This document shows positions 32,949-40,612 of a stretch of 47,062 bases of DNA, piece by piece (position 1 is the first letter of the stretch; every line of letters starts with the position of its first letter). The stretch is from Thiohalospira halophila DSM 15071. Its GTDB lineage: Bacteria; Pseudomonadota; Gammaproteobacteria; Thiohalospirales; Thiohalospiraceae. The position numbers and the translations under genes are program-made. Under the pieces are notes generated by a model. That model was given only the letters and a program-made list of their open reading frames with translations, did not search any database and was not told the origin of the DNA. The stretch spans positions 1-47,062 of the forward strand of contig NZ_FOMJ01000011.1 of the NCBI RefSeq assembly GCF_900112605.1, in the 5' to 3' direction.

Positions 32949-34696
32949 CCCCTGGCCGGCGGCCCCTCCCCATGGGCAGGGACCGCCGCCTCGACACGAT
33001 CCCGCCCCCCGTCCTTGGCCGCGTAGAGGGCGTCGTCCAGGCGGCGGAGCAGGGCGTGCTGGCTCTCGGAGCCGTCGGTGGTGGCCGCCCCGATGCTGAT
33101 GGTGACCTCGCCCGCCACGGGGAAGGCGTAGTCGGCCACCTGTCGACGCAGCTTCTCCGCCAGGGCGAGGGCCCCCTCGCGGTCGGTCCGGGGCAGGATG
33201 GCGACGAACTCCTCGCCCCCGTAGCGCGCCAGGACGTCGGCCACCCGCAGATTGCCCGCCAGGCGGGCCACCAGCTCCCGCAGGATATCGTCACCCACGC
33301 CGTGGCCCAGGGAGTCGTTGATCGCCTTGAAGTGGTCGATGTCGAACATGAGCAGGCTCAGCGGCGTACCCAGCCGTTGTGCCTCGCTGAGTTCCGCCTC
33401 CAGGGTGTGGTCGAGGTGGAGCCGGCCGTAGGAGCCGGTGAGGGCATCGAAGGTCGCGGCGTGCTCCAGGGCCCGATAGGCCTCGTTCCGGCCGAGTTCG
33501 TACCCCGCCCACTGGGCCAGGAGCCCCAGGAATTCGCGCTCGTATTCCCCGCCCTCGGAGCGCGCATCGGTGCTGACGAAGTGGAGTGCCCCGCGGCTGC
33601 GCCCGTCCACCTCCACGGCGACGCTCAGGCTCGCGGGAAACTCCCGTTCGCCGTCGCTGCGCGAGAGGCACAGGCCACCCCGGTTACCGGGGGTCACCCG
33701 CTGGCCGGGCTGCAGGACACCGTCGGGGCTGTAGACGTAACGCAGCCGGCAGTTGCCACTCCCCCGCAGGGAGAGGCCGCCGTAATCCATGCCCAGGGTC
33801 TCGCAGCCCAGGGCCAGGAGCTGACGGAGCTTCTCGGCCAGCCCCAGATCGGCATCGGCGGCGATGGCGTGGAGCTGCTCCAGGGCGTGCCGATGGGTGC
33901 GCTCCCGGGCCTCCAGGCGGCGCCGCTCGGTGATGTCCTCGGCGGAGGAGAGGACCCCGGCGATTTCGCCCTCGTCGTCGTGAAGGACCGCGTTGCGGAA
34001 GGCCATGAGGCGCCGCTCGTTCCCGGCGACCAGGATGTCGTGCTCGAAATCGCCCTCGGGATCCACCCGCCCCTCCAGGATGCCGCGGAAGGTCTCCCGC
34101 ATGGTCTCGCGCTTCTCCGGCGGCACGAAGGTCGCGATCCAGTCCAGCGCCTCCACGTGCTCCCGCGGCATGCCCAGCAGCTCGGCGCCGTAGGGATTGA
34201 CCTCGGCCACCCGGCCCCGGGGGTCGAGGACCAGCAGCATGACCCGGGCCACGTCCAGGTACTGCTGCTTGCGCGCCCGGTCCCCGGCGTGCCAGCGCTC
34301 GGAATCACGCCGGTCGGTGATATCCATGTGGGTCTCGGTGACCCAGCGCACCCGACCCTCATCGTCACGCAGGGGGGCGGCGTGGAGGCGGGTATAACGG
34401 CGGCGGCCGTCCCCGTCGGTGTGGGTCTGTTCCACGGCGACCGGCTCGCCGAGGACGCGCATGGTCTCCAGCGGGCAGGAGTGGCCCGCCTTGTTACAGG
34501 GGACCGAGCTCTGGCGAGTCAGGGCGTAGCAGGTGGATTGCGGCCCGTCGGGTCGACCGTAGATGGCCTCGGCCGCCTCGTTCCAGTAGACCACCTCGTA
34601 GGTGTCGACATCCACCACCAGGGTCGGGTCCGGCAGGGCCGCCAGGATCCGATCCGCCCCGGGAGCCTCGCCCTGCCGTTGTTCGTCTTCCACCAT
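32945..34696 (-). CDS. Multi-sensor diguanylate cyclase (PAS-PAS-GAF-GGDEF)
   Basis: A 583-residue soluble c-di-GMP synthase. Residues about 15-125 are a PAS domain with Cys-containing loops (QSSVPCNKAGHSCPLETMRV); 145-270 a second PAS/PAC (GRVAEVNPYGAELLGM, GVLSSAEDITERRRLE). Residues about 285-410 look like a GAF domain (LGCETLGMDYGGLSL, GRSRGALHFVS). Residues about 420-580 are GGDEF: DALTGSYGRLHLD, FDIDHFKAINDSLGHGVGD, active site RYGGEEFVAILPR near 490, with I-site RVAD five residues before. The Cys-rich first PAS suggests redox or metal sensing. ATG 34696 has GGGAGAGGG upstream. Its stop is shared with the rhomboid gene. Confidence 0.92.
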   Translation of the reverse strand: MVEDEQRQGEAPGADRILAALPDPTLVVDVDTYEVVYWNEAAEAIYGRPDGPQSTCYALTRQSSVPCNKAGHSCPLETMRVLGEPVAVEQTHTDGDGRRRYTRLHAAPLRDDEGRVRWVTETHMDITDRRDSERWHAGDRARKQQYLDVARVMLLVLDPRGRVAEVNPYGAELLGMPREHVEALDWIATFVPPEKRETMRETFRGILEGRVDPEGDFEHDILVAGNERRLMAFRNAVLHDDEGEIAGVLSSAEDITERRRLEARERTHRHALEQLHAIAADADLGLAEKLRQLLALGCETLGMDYGGLSLRGSGNCRLRYVYSPDGVLQPGQRVTPGNRGGLCLSRSDGEREFPASLSVAVEVDGRSRGALHFVSTDARSEGGEYEREFLGLLAQWAGYELGRNEAYRALEHAATFDALTGSYGRLHLDHTLEAELSEAQRLGTPLSLLMFDIDHFKAINDSLGHGVGDDILRELVARLAGNLRVADVLARYGGEEFVAILPRTDREGALALAEKLRRQVADYAFPVAGEVTISIGAATTDGSESQHALLRRLDDALYAAKDGGRDRVEAAVPAHGEGPPARG

Positions 34697-34798
34697 TCTG
34701 CCCTCTCCCTGGTCAGCAGTATTCCCCCGGATAGCCGGTTATATTGAACGCTCCGGCGGGGGTTATGCCACTGCGTTTTTCTTATTCTTGGATGCGCG

Positions 34799-35263
34799 TC
34801 AGCCCAGCGAGAAACCGTAGTCGGTCTCGATGGTGTTGTCCTCCACCGGGATCCCCCATTCCACCTCGAAGCCGCCCTCAGCCGCCGGGTGCAGCCGGGC
34901 GTGGAAGCGCTCGTCCAGTTCGTCGCGCAGCCAGGCCAGCTCCGAGGGGTGGAAGGCCTCGCCCCCGCGAGTGAGGTGGCGCAGGGTGACCCGACCCTGG
35001 CGGTCCACCGCCGCCAGCAGGGGTAGCGGCAATTCCAGCGGGGCGACCTGCTGGTGGGCGACCCACTCCACCGGCGTGGGCCGCCTGCCCGGCTGCTGCG
35101 ACAGGTCGATGCGGAAGTGGCCCATGCCGCCGGGCTCCTTGAGCAGCTCCTCCACCCAGAAGGGGTCCAGGCCCCGGTGGAGGATCAGGTGCCGCCCGGC
35201 GTAGCGCGCCAGGAAGGCCTCGCGGAGCTTGCGGGGGTTGGATCGTCGACGCAGGAACACCAT
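34799..35263 (-). CDS. Uncharacterised 154-residue protein
   Basis: A soluble protein with no family that I recognise. The N-terminus is basic (MVFLRRRSNPRKLREAFLAR), followed by WVEELLKEPGGMGHFRIDL, a beta-rich middle (APLELPLPLLAAVDRQGRVT), a helix (HPSELAWLRDELDERFHARL), and a C-terminal EVEWGIPVEDNTIETDYGF. Predicted alternating strands and helices suggest a compact globular fold. GAGGAGGGA precedes the ATG. It stands upstream of the multi-sensor cyclase in the same direction, with a 102-base spacer that is AT-richer than average and may hold the cyclase promoter; no link in function can be shown. Confidence 0.7.
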   Translation of the reverse strand: MVFLRRRSNPRKLREAFLARYAGRHLILHRGLDPFWVEELLKEPGGMGHFRIDLSQQPGRRPTPVEWVAHQQVAPLELPLPLLAAVDRQGRVTLRHLTRGGEAFHPSELAWLRDELDERFHARLHPAAEGGFEVEWGIPVEDNTIETDYGFSLG

Positions 35264-35347
35264 CTTCCCTCCTCGTTACCGACCCCGGCGCGTGATCTAT
35301 GCTGGGGGCTTCGGTTCATCATCGCCACATCCAGCGGGAGGATCAAC

Positions 35348-36388
35348 TTGGACTACCGAGAGCTCGGCAATACCGGCATTCAGGTGAGCAAGCTCTGCCT
35401 GGGCACCATGACCTGGGGCAGACAGAACACCGAGGCGGAGGCCTTCGAACAGCTGGACCACGCCACCGGCGAGGCGGGCATCAACTTCATCGACACCGCC
35501 GAGCTCTACCCGGTGCCGCCGGAGGCGGAGACCTTCACCGCCACCGAGACCATCATCGGCAACTGGCTGGCCCGGCGCGGGCGGCGGGACGACCTGGTGC
35601 TGGCCTCCAAGATCGCCGGCCCGGGCCCCGACCATATCCGCGGTGGCCACACCCGCTACACCCGCCAGACCCTCACCGACGCCATCGACGGCTCCCTTAA
35701 ACGACTGCAGACCGACTACCTCGACCTCTACCAGCTCCACTGGCCGGAGCGGAACACCAACTTCTTCGGCGAGCTGGGCTATCCGGAGGGCGAGGACCCC
35801 GCCGACTGCACCGCCTTCGAGGAGACCCTGCGCGCCCTGGGCGACGCCGTGGCGGCCGGCAAGATCCGCTACGTGGGGCTGTCCAACGAGACGCCCTGGG
35901 GGGTCATGCGCTACCTGGAGCTGGCCGAGCGCGAGGGGCTGCCCCGGGTGGTCTCGGTCCAGAACCCCTACAACCTGCTCAACCGCACCTACGAGGTGGG
36001 GCTGGCCGAGGTCTCCCTCCGCGAGAAGGCCGGCCTGCTGGCCTACTCGCCGCTGGCCTTCGGGGTGCTGTCGGGCAAGTACATCGACGGCGCCCGTCCG
36101 GAGGGGGCGCGGATCAGCCTGTTCCCGCGCTTCGACCGCTACATGGGCGAGCAGGCGCGCATGGCCACGGAGGAGTACGTCGCCCTGGCCCACGCCCACG
36201 ACCTGGACCCGGCGCAGATGGCCCTGGCCTACGTGAACAGCCGCCCCTTCCTCACCAGCAACATCATCGGGGCGACCAGCATGGAGCAGCTGCGCAACAA
36301 CATCGCCAGCCACGAGCTGACGCTCTCCGACGAGGTCATGGAGGGGATCGAGGCCATCCATACCCGCTACCCCAACCCGTCGCCGTAG
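35348..36388 (+). CDS. tas: Aldo/keto reductase, Tas-like (second paralogue)
   Basis: A 346-residue NADPH-dependent reductase. The tetrad is Asp/Tyr in NFIDTAELYPVPPE, Lys in LVLASKIAG, and His in YQLHWPERNTNFFGELGYP. The phrase YQLHWPERNTNFFG and the C-terminal SNIIGATSMEQLRNNI match E. coli Tas closely. The frame is open 98 codons upstream, but no ATG fits: the start is the TTG at 35348, giving LDYRELGNTGIQVSKLCLGT, with GGGAGG exactly 6 bases before it. It shares the overall layout of the paralogue at 11970-13025, including ELYPVPP and SNETPWGV, but each has its own inserts. Substrate is unknown. Confidence 0.92.
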   Translation: MDYRELGNTGIQVSKLCLGTMTWGRQNTEAEAFEQLDHATGEAGINFIDTAELYPVPPEAETFTATETIIGNWLARRGRRDDLVLASKIAGPGPDHIRGGHTRYTRQTLTDAIDGSLKRLQTDYLDLYQLHWPERNTNFFGELGYPEGEDPADCTAFEETLRALGDAVAAGKIRYVGLSNETPWGVMRYLELAEREGLPRVVSVQNPYNLLNRTYEVGLAEVSLREKAGLLAYSPLAFGVLSGKYIDGARPEGARISLFPRFDRYMGEQARMATEEYVALAHAHDLDPAQMALAYVNSRPFLTSNIIGATSMEQLRNNIASHELTLSDEVMEGIEAIHTRYPNPSP

Positions 36389-36397
36389 CGCGTCCGG

Positions 36398-36403
36398 TAT
36401 ACT
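36398..36403 (+). promoter_or_regulatory. -10-like TATACT upstream of HIT gene
   Basis: TATACT ends 33 bases before the HIT start, in the gap after the aldo/keto reductase gene. No convincing -35 was found. It suggests that the HIT gene is transcribed independently. Confidence 0.35.
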
Positions 36404-36436
36404 CCCCGGCCACTCTCACCGTCAGGAGCAATGGCC

Positions 36437-36781
36437 ATGACCGACTGCCTCTTCTGCCGCATCGCCGCCGGGGAGCTGCCGGCGGACATCGTCTACCAGG
36501 ATGACGACGTGGTCGCCTTCCGGGACCTCCACCCGCAGGCGCCCCACCACATCCTGGTGATCCCGCGCCGCCACGTGGCCACGGTGAACGACTTCGCCGC
36601 CGAGGATGCCGAACTCATCGGCAAGCTGGTCCTCACCGCCCGGGACATCGCCGGGCAGCTGGGGCTGGCCGAGGACGGCTACCGGATGAACCTCAACACC
36701 AACGAGAAGGCCGGGCAGACGGTCTTCCACGTCCACCTCCACCTGCTGGCGGGGCGCGAATTCGGCTGGCCCCCGGGCTGA
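36437..36781 (+). CDS. hinT: HIT-family nucleotide hydrolase (HinT-like)
   Basis: A 114-residue histidine-triad protein. It starts MTDCLFCRIAAGELPADIVY, has DDVVAFRDLHPQAPHHILVI, and ends with the active-site triad QTVFHVHLHLLAGREFGWPPG. The middle His of HVHLH is the nucleophile. HinT-type proteins hydrolyse purine nucleoside phosphoramidates and adenylated lysine from lysyl-tRNA synthetase; the CxxC near the N-terminus is common in bacterial members and may bind zinc. The frame also has an ATG at 36431, but AGGAG stands 8 bases from the ATG at 36437 and only 2 from the first. It is convergent with the acetyltransferase gene. Confidence 0.94.
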   Translation: MTDCLFCRIAAGELPADIVYQDDDVVAFRDLHPQAPHHILVIPRRHVATVNDFAAEDAELIGKLVLTARDIAGQLGLAEDGYRMNLNTNEKAGQTVFHVHLHLLAGREFGWPPG

Positions 36782-36791
36782 GGGACCCGAT

Positions 36792-37256
36792 TCAGGTAAG
36801 GCCGCGGCGCAGAACGCCCAGACTGGTCTCCCGCCAGCCGCGGGCGGTGTAGAAGCGGCGGGCGATGGTATTGTCCTCCTGGGCCACCAGCTGCAGGCGG
36901 ATCAGGCCGCGATGGCGGGCCTCGGACTCCACCCCCTCCAGCAGGGCCGACCCCACTCCCGCACGACGCCACGGCGTGGAGACCACGATATCCTCGACCC
37001 AGCCCACCGGCCCGCCCTCGGCGGTGGAGAGCACGGTCTGCAGGGTGGCCATACCCACCGGGCTGGCGCCGGCATCGGCCACCAGGATCACGGATCGTCG
37101 GGTATCGGCCAGCAGCGCCTCCAGGCCGGCGCGCTGGCGCTCCGGGCGGGGCTCGAAGTTCTCCTCCAGGGTGAAGAGTTCAGTAAGCAGGTCGGCCAGG
37201 GAGGGGACGTCGGCGCTGCTCGCCCGACGGATGGTGAGGGGTGGATGGGGTTGCAC
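36792..37256 (-). CDS. GNAT family N-acetyltransferase
   Basis: A 154-residue acetyltransferase. It starts after a short leader with LTIRRASSADVPSLADLLTE, has SVILVADAGASPVGMATLQT, the acetyl-CoA pyrophosphate loop STPWRRAGVGSALLEGVESE (the R-x-x-G-x-G/A pattern), and the closing NTIARRFYTARGWRETSL with the conserved Tyr. The substrate is unknown. The frame runs on upstream through the TPR gene in another reading, but the GTG at 37256 has GGAG 7 bases before it and gives the usual start. The 148 bases upstream contain a perfect hairpin belonging to the TPR gene. Confidence 0.87.
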   Translation of the reverse strand: MQPHPPLTIRRASSADVPSLADLLTELFTLEENFEPRPERQRAGLEALLADTRRSVILVADAGASPVGMATLQTVLSTAEGGPVGWVEDIVVSTPWRRAGVGSALLEGVESEARHRGLIRLQLVAQEDNTIARRFYTARGWRETSLGVLRRGLT

Positions 37257-37374
37257 GGCTCTTCTCCGGCTGGACTCTGCCGGAGTCGCTGCAAGGGGCG
37301 TGCCCGGGCTCCCGGACCGTGAGGCCGCGCCGGACCGTCCACGGGGGCACCGCTTCGGCCCAGTCGCCCCCGAT

Positions 37375-37395
37375 CCTGCCCCGTTGCGGGGCAGG
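37375..37395 (-). terminator. Perfect 9-bp hairpin after TPR gene
   Basis: CCTGCCCCG (37375-37383), loop TTG, CGGGGCAGG (37387-37395) form a perfect stem beginning about 10 bases beyond the stop of the TPR gene on the minus strand. No T-run follows, so it may be a terminator-like or mRNA-stabilising hairpin. Confidence 0.5.
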
Positions 37396-37404
37396 CCGAG
37401 CTGG

Positions 37405-37731
37405 CTATTCCACCCCGGCGGCGCGGGCGGCCCGCTTGCGGAAGACCTGCATCTCCTTGGCCGCCTGGCGATCCCCGCGCTCGTCGGCGGCGGCAATGCC
37501 GCGATCGAAGACGGCCACCGCCTCCTCCGGGCGCGCGGCATCCACCAGCGCCTGCCCCCACGCCTTCCAGGCCGCCGAGTAGTTCGGATCGTGTTCGGTA
37601 GCCTTCGCCAGGTGGGGAATGGCCTCCTCGGCCCGCCCCTCGCCCAGGTAGGCATTGCCCAGGCCGTAGCGGAGCATGGCATTGTCCTGCCCCTGCTCCA
37701 GCATCGCCTCGAAGTTCTCGATAACGCCCAT
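37405..37731 (-). CDS. Tetratricopeptide repeat protein
   Basis: A 108-residue soluble protein with two to three TPR units: NFEAMLEQGQDNAMLRYGLG and NAYLGEGRAEEAIPHLAKAT, then YSAAWKAWGQALVDAARPEE with AVAVFDRGIAAADERGD. Spacing of W/L/G/A/P positions at 4, 8, 20 and 32 is typical. The C-terminus is basic (KEMQVFRKRAARAAG). It probably mediates protein binding. The ATG is 5 bases after the bacterioferritin stop, so the two are co-transcribed, which makes a helper role for iron storage possible but unproven. Confidence 0.88.
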   Translation of the reverse strand: MGVIENFEAMLEQGQDNAMLRYGLGNAYLGEGRAEEAIPHLAKATEHDPNYSAAWKAWGQALVDAARPEEAVAVFDRGIAAADERGDRQAAKEMQVFRKRAARAAGVE

Positions 37732-37736
37732 GGCTC

Positions 37737-38234
37737 TCAGCCCTCGGCGTCTCCGCCGCCGTGGTCGTGGGTCCTCAGCTGAAGATAGTTGGCCAGCCCC
37801 ATGGAGTCGATGAGGTGGAGCTGCTTCTCCAGCCAGTGGGTGTGGTCGCGCTCGGTATCATCCAGCAGCTTCTCCAGCAGCTCCCGGGTGACCGCATCCC
37901 CGGCGCTCTCGCACAGGGCGATGACCCGGCGCAGGTGCTCCACCACAGCGTATTCCAGGTCCAGGTCGTTGCGCAGCATCGAGGGGACGTCGTGGCCCAC
38001 GTTCAGCGGCTGGCGCGTGGCCAGGTCCGGCGTCCCGCCCAGAAAGAGGATGCGCCGGATGAGCCAGTCGGCGTGGTCGATCTCCTCCTGGCGCTCGTGC
38101 TCGGCCTTCTCGTAGAGGGCCTGGTAGCCCCAGTCCTCGTACATGCGCGCATGGACAAAGTACTGGTCGGCGGCGGTGAGCTCCCCCGCCAGCAGTTCGT
38201 TGAGCGCGCTGATGACCCCGGAATCGCCCTGCAT
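37737..38234 (-). CDS. bfr: Bacterioferritin, haem-ligand Met replaced
   Basis: A 165-residue four-helix ferritin of the Bfr family, starting MQGDSGVISALNELLAGELT. Di-iron ferroxidase residues are present: Glu18, Glu51, His54, Glu94, and the Glu128/His131 pair (shifted one residue from E. coli numbering). The usual haem-coordinating Met52 is Ile (EEIDHADW), as in the ferritin-like or haem-poor Bfr subunits of some proteobacteria that pair with a second subunit. The C-terminus MGLANYLQLRTHDHGGGD matches the fifth short helix. It would store iron as ferric mineral in a 24-mer. No bfd gene is adjacent; a TPR gene is coupled downstream. Confidence 0.92.
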   Translation of the reverse strand: MQGDSGVISALNELLAGELTAADQYFVHARMYEDWGYQALYEKAEHERQEEIDHADWLIRRILFLGGTPDLATRQPLNVGHDVPSMLRNDLDLEYAVVEHLRRVIALCESAGDAVTRELLEKLLDDTERDHTHWLEKQLHLIDSMGLANYLQLRTHDHGGGDAEG

Positions 38235-38355
38235 GGATGGCCTCCTGACTGTCGCGGAATGGCACTTACCTTCGAACAGGGACCCCCGGCCGTCAACCGG
38301 GGCCCGGCGGGGTCTCTCGGGGCGCCGGGGGGCGGCATGTCGCGACCACCGTGAC

Positions 38356-38361
38356 TATACT
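38356..38361 (+). promoter_or_regulatory. -10-like TATACT upstream of EAL protein gene
   Basis: TATACT ends 28 bases before the ATG at 38390 and overlaps the in-frame GTG at 38351, an argument against that earlier start. The preceding 80 bases contain GC-rich inverted repeats (CCCCGG/CCGGGG and CCCGGCG/CGCCGGG) but no clear -35. Confidence 0.35.
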
Positions 38362-38389
38362 GGCCCTCGATTCACCCGTCGGACCCCTG

Positions 38390-40603
38390 ATGCCGCACTC
38401 GAACCGCGCCCCGCACGACTCCTTCCTGTTGTGCCGCCCTCGCAGCGCCGGCCCCCTGATGTGGGTGCTGGCCGCCGTCGCCATGGTACTCGCCGCGGAA
38501 CTCTCCCGGAGCTTCGCCATCGGCGACCGGGAGGCCTCGCTCATCTGGCCGCCGGCCGGGCTGGCGCTGGGGCTGGCCATCGCCTTCGGCCCGCGCCTGC
38601 TGCCGCTGCTGGCGGTGGTGCTCTACGGCTGGGCGGTGGGCTTTCGCGGCGGTGACCCCCTGCCCTGGCTGCTGCCGGCGGTGGGGACCGCCCTGGGCCC
38701 CTGGCTGGCGGTGACCGTCTTGCGCCAGCTTGAGGCGCGGCTGGATCGGCCCGGGCCGGTGGGCGAACTCCTCTGGACCTACGCCGTCGGGATCGGCCTG
38801 GGGGTGCTGGTGAGCAGCCTCCTGGGCACCCTGGGGCTGCGCCTGGATCCCGAGTACGCGCAGTACGACTTCGGCCACGCCTGGGGGGTCTATGCCATCT
38901 CGGAGGCCTTCGGGGTGCTGGTCTTCACCGGCCTTGCCGCCCGGCTGGGGCGTGCGCTCGCTGACCGGGATCTGGAGGCGGCGCTACAGCCGGAGTCCTG
39001 GCAGCTGCCCTGGTTCCTCGGCCTCGTCGCCGTCGTCGGCCTGGAGGCCTTCCTCGCGGGGACCGGCTCGGAGTCCCTGGCGCGGGCGGCTACCTTCCTC
39101 TACTTCCCGCTGCTGGCCATCTCCGCCGGCCGCGCCCGGCCGCTCTTCCAGGATCTGGTCACCGCCGCCATCGCGGTGGGCCTGGTGACCACGGCCATCG
39201 CCCGCAGCGGCGCGGCCACCGATGGCGCCCAGCTGCGCGACCTGCTGGAGGTGGTCATCCTGGTCCTGGCCTTCACGGTCATGGCCCAGGTGGTCGCCGC
39301 CATGGCCGAGCTCCTGCGCCGCTACCTCGCCTCGGAGCGGGCCAGCGCCCGCCGGGACGACCTCACCGGCCTGGCCAACGAGCGGGAACTGGATGACCAC
39401 CTCACCCGCCAGGCGGAGTCCGACCACCCCGCCCTGCTCGCCTCCATCGACGTGCCGGCGGTGCGCAAGGCGGTGGACGTCCTGGGCCTGGAGCCGACCA
39501 ACGAGATCGAGGAGTGGATCGCCGACCGGCTGGTGGAGAATACGCCGGCGGGCGCGGTGGCGGCCCGGATCGGCCGGGGGACCTATGCCCTGCTGGACAC
39601 GCAGGACCTCGCCACCTCCGCCGCCAGCCTGGAGTGGCTCTACGACGCCATCGACGGCTACCGCTATCGTGGCGGCCCCCTGCCGCTAACCCTCCACCCC
39701 ACTATCGGCATGCTGCAGCTGGAGGCGAACCAGGCCCTGCCCGCCAGCGAGGCCCAGGCGCTGGCCAGCCTGGTGACCCAGCAGGCGCGGGAACGGGCGG
39801 ATCGCCGCATCCTCCTGCGCCCGGCGGACCCGGCGGAACTGGCCCACGAGCGCGCCACCCTGAGCCGGGTGGAGACCATCCGCTCGGCCCTGGAGCGCGC
39901 CGACGGCTTCGCCCTCTTCGGCCAGCGGGTGGAGCCGCTGGGGGACGGCAACGAGCCCTTCTACGAGATCCTGGTCCGGCTGCGGCAGACCGACGGCTCC
40001 CTGCTCTCCCCCGGGGAGTTCCTGGACGTGGCCGCCCGCTTCAACCTGGTGCCGGCGCTGGACCGCTGGGTGGCCGCCCGCGCCCTGGCGGCCTGCGCCG
40101 CCCTGCCGGGGTGCCGGCTCTCCATCAACCTCTCCGGGGCGTCGCTCTCCGACCTTTCCCTGCTGGACTACATCGACCAGCAACCGGGACTGGCCGGGCT
40201 GGAGCCGGGGCGGGTGACCTTCGAGGTGACCGAGACCGAGGCGATCCAGCATCCGGAACAGGCCACCCGGCTGCTGGCCGGGCTGCGCAAGCGCGGCTAC
40301 AAGGTGGCCCTGGACGACTTCGGCACCGGCCTGGCGAGCTTCGAGTACTTGAAGACCTTTCCCTTCGACTACATCAAGATCGACGGCAGCTTCGTCCGCG
40401 ACGCCCTGAACTCCCCGGCGGACCGGGCCGTGGTGGAGTCGGTGCGGCAGGTGGCCGCGGTCTTCGGGGCACGCACGGTGGCGGAGTTCGTGGAGGATGC
40501 CGAGACCCGGTCCTGGCTCGCCGAGGTGGGCGTCGACTTCGCCCAGGGCTTCGGCATCCACCGCCCCGCCCCGCTGGAGGAGCTCCTGCCGCAGCCGACC
40601 TGA
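38390..40603 (+). CDS. MASE1-type membrane sensor with degenerate GGDEF and intact EAL domain
   Basis: A 737-residue inner-membrane protein. Residues about 15-310 carry eight or more hydrophobic segments with the MASE1 phrase LIWPPAGLALGLAIAFG. Residues about 325-480 form a GGDEF-like domain (RDDLTGLANERELDDHLT) whose active site is GRGTY in place of GGDEF, so cyclase activity is lost. Residues about 505-735 form an EAL domain with all key residues: FYEILVRLR, SINLSGASLSD, FEVTETEAI, LDDFGTGLASFEYLK, YIKIDGSFV and VAEFVEDAET. It should hydrolyse c-di-GMP, perhaps gated by GTP in the degenerate domain. An alternative GTG start at 38351 falls in the promoter. It is convergent with the dGTPase-like gene. 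Confidence 0.9.
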   Translation: MPHSNRAPHDSFLLCRPRSAGPLMWVLAAVAMVLAAELSRSFAIGDREASLIWPPAGLALGLAIAFGPRLLPLLAVVLYGWAVGFRGGDPLPWLLPAVGTALGPWLAVTVLRQLEARLDRPGPVGELLWTYAVGIGLGVLVSSLLGTLGLRLDPEYAQYDFGHAWGVYAISEAFGVLVFTGLAARLGRALADRDLEAALQPESWQLPWFLGLVAVVGLEAFLAGTGSESLARAATFLYFPLLAISAGRARPLFQDLVTAAIAVGLVTTAIARSGAATDGAQLRDLLEVVILVLAFTVMAQVVAAMAELLRRYLASERASARRDDLTGLANERELDDHLTRQAESDHPALLASIDVPAVRKAVDVLGLEPTNEIEEWIADRLVENTPAGAVAARIGRGTYALLDTQDLATSAASLEWLYDAIDGYRYRGGPLPLTLHPTIGMLQLEANQALPASEAQALASLVTQQARERADRRILLRPADPAELAHERATLSRVETIRSALERADGFALFGQRVEPLGDGNEPFYEILVRLRQTDGSLLSPGEFLDVAARFNLVPALDRWVAARALAACAALPGCRLSINLSGASLSDLSLLDYIDQQPGLAGLEPGRVTFEVTETEAIQHPEQATRLLAGLRKRGYKVALDDFGTGLASFEYLKTFPFDYIKIDGSFVRDALNSPADRAVVESVRQVAAVFGARTVAEFVEDAETRSWLAEVGVDFAQGFGIHRPAPLEELLPQPT

Positions 40604-40612
40604 CGCGACGGA

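Noticed and set aside
32279-34747. Plus-strand open frame of 822 codons
   Set aside because: Runs out of frame through the rhomboid gene, then antisense through the diguanylate cyclase; no motif and shadow-type composition.
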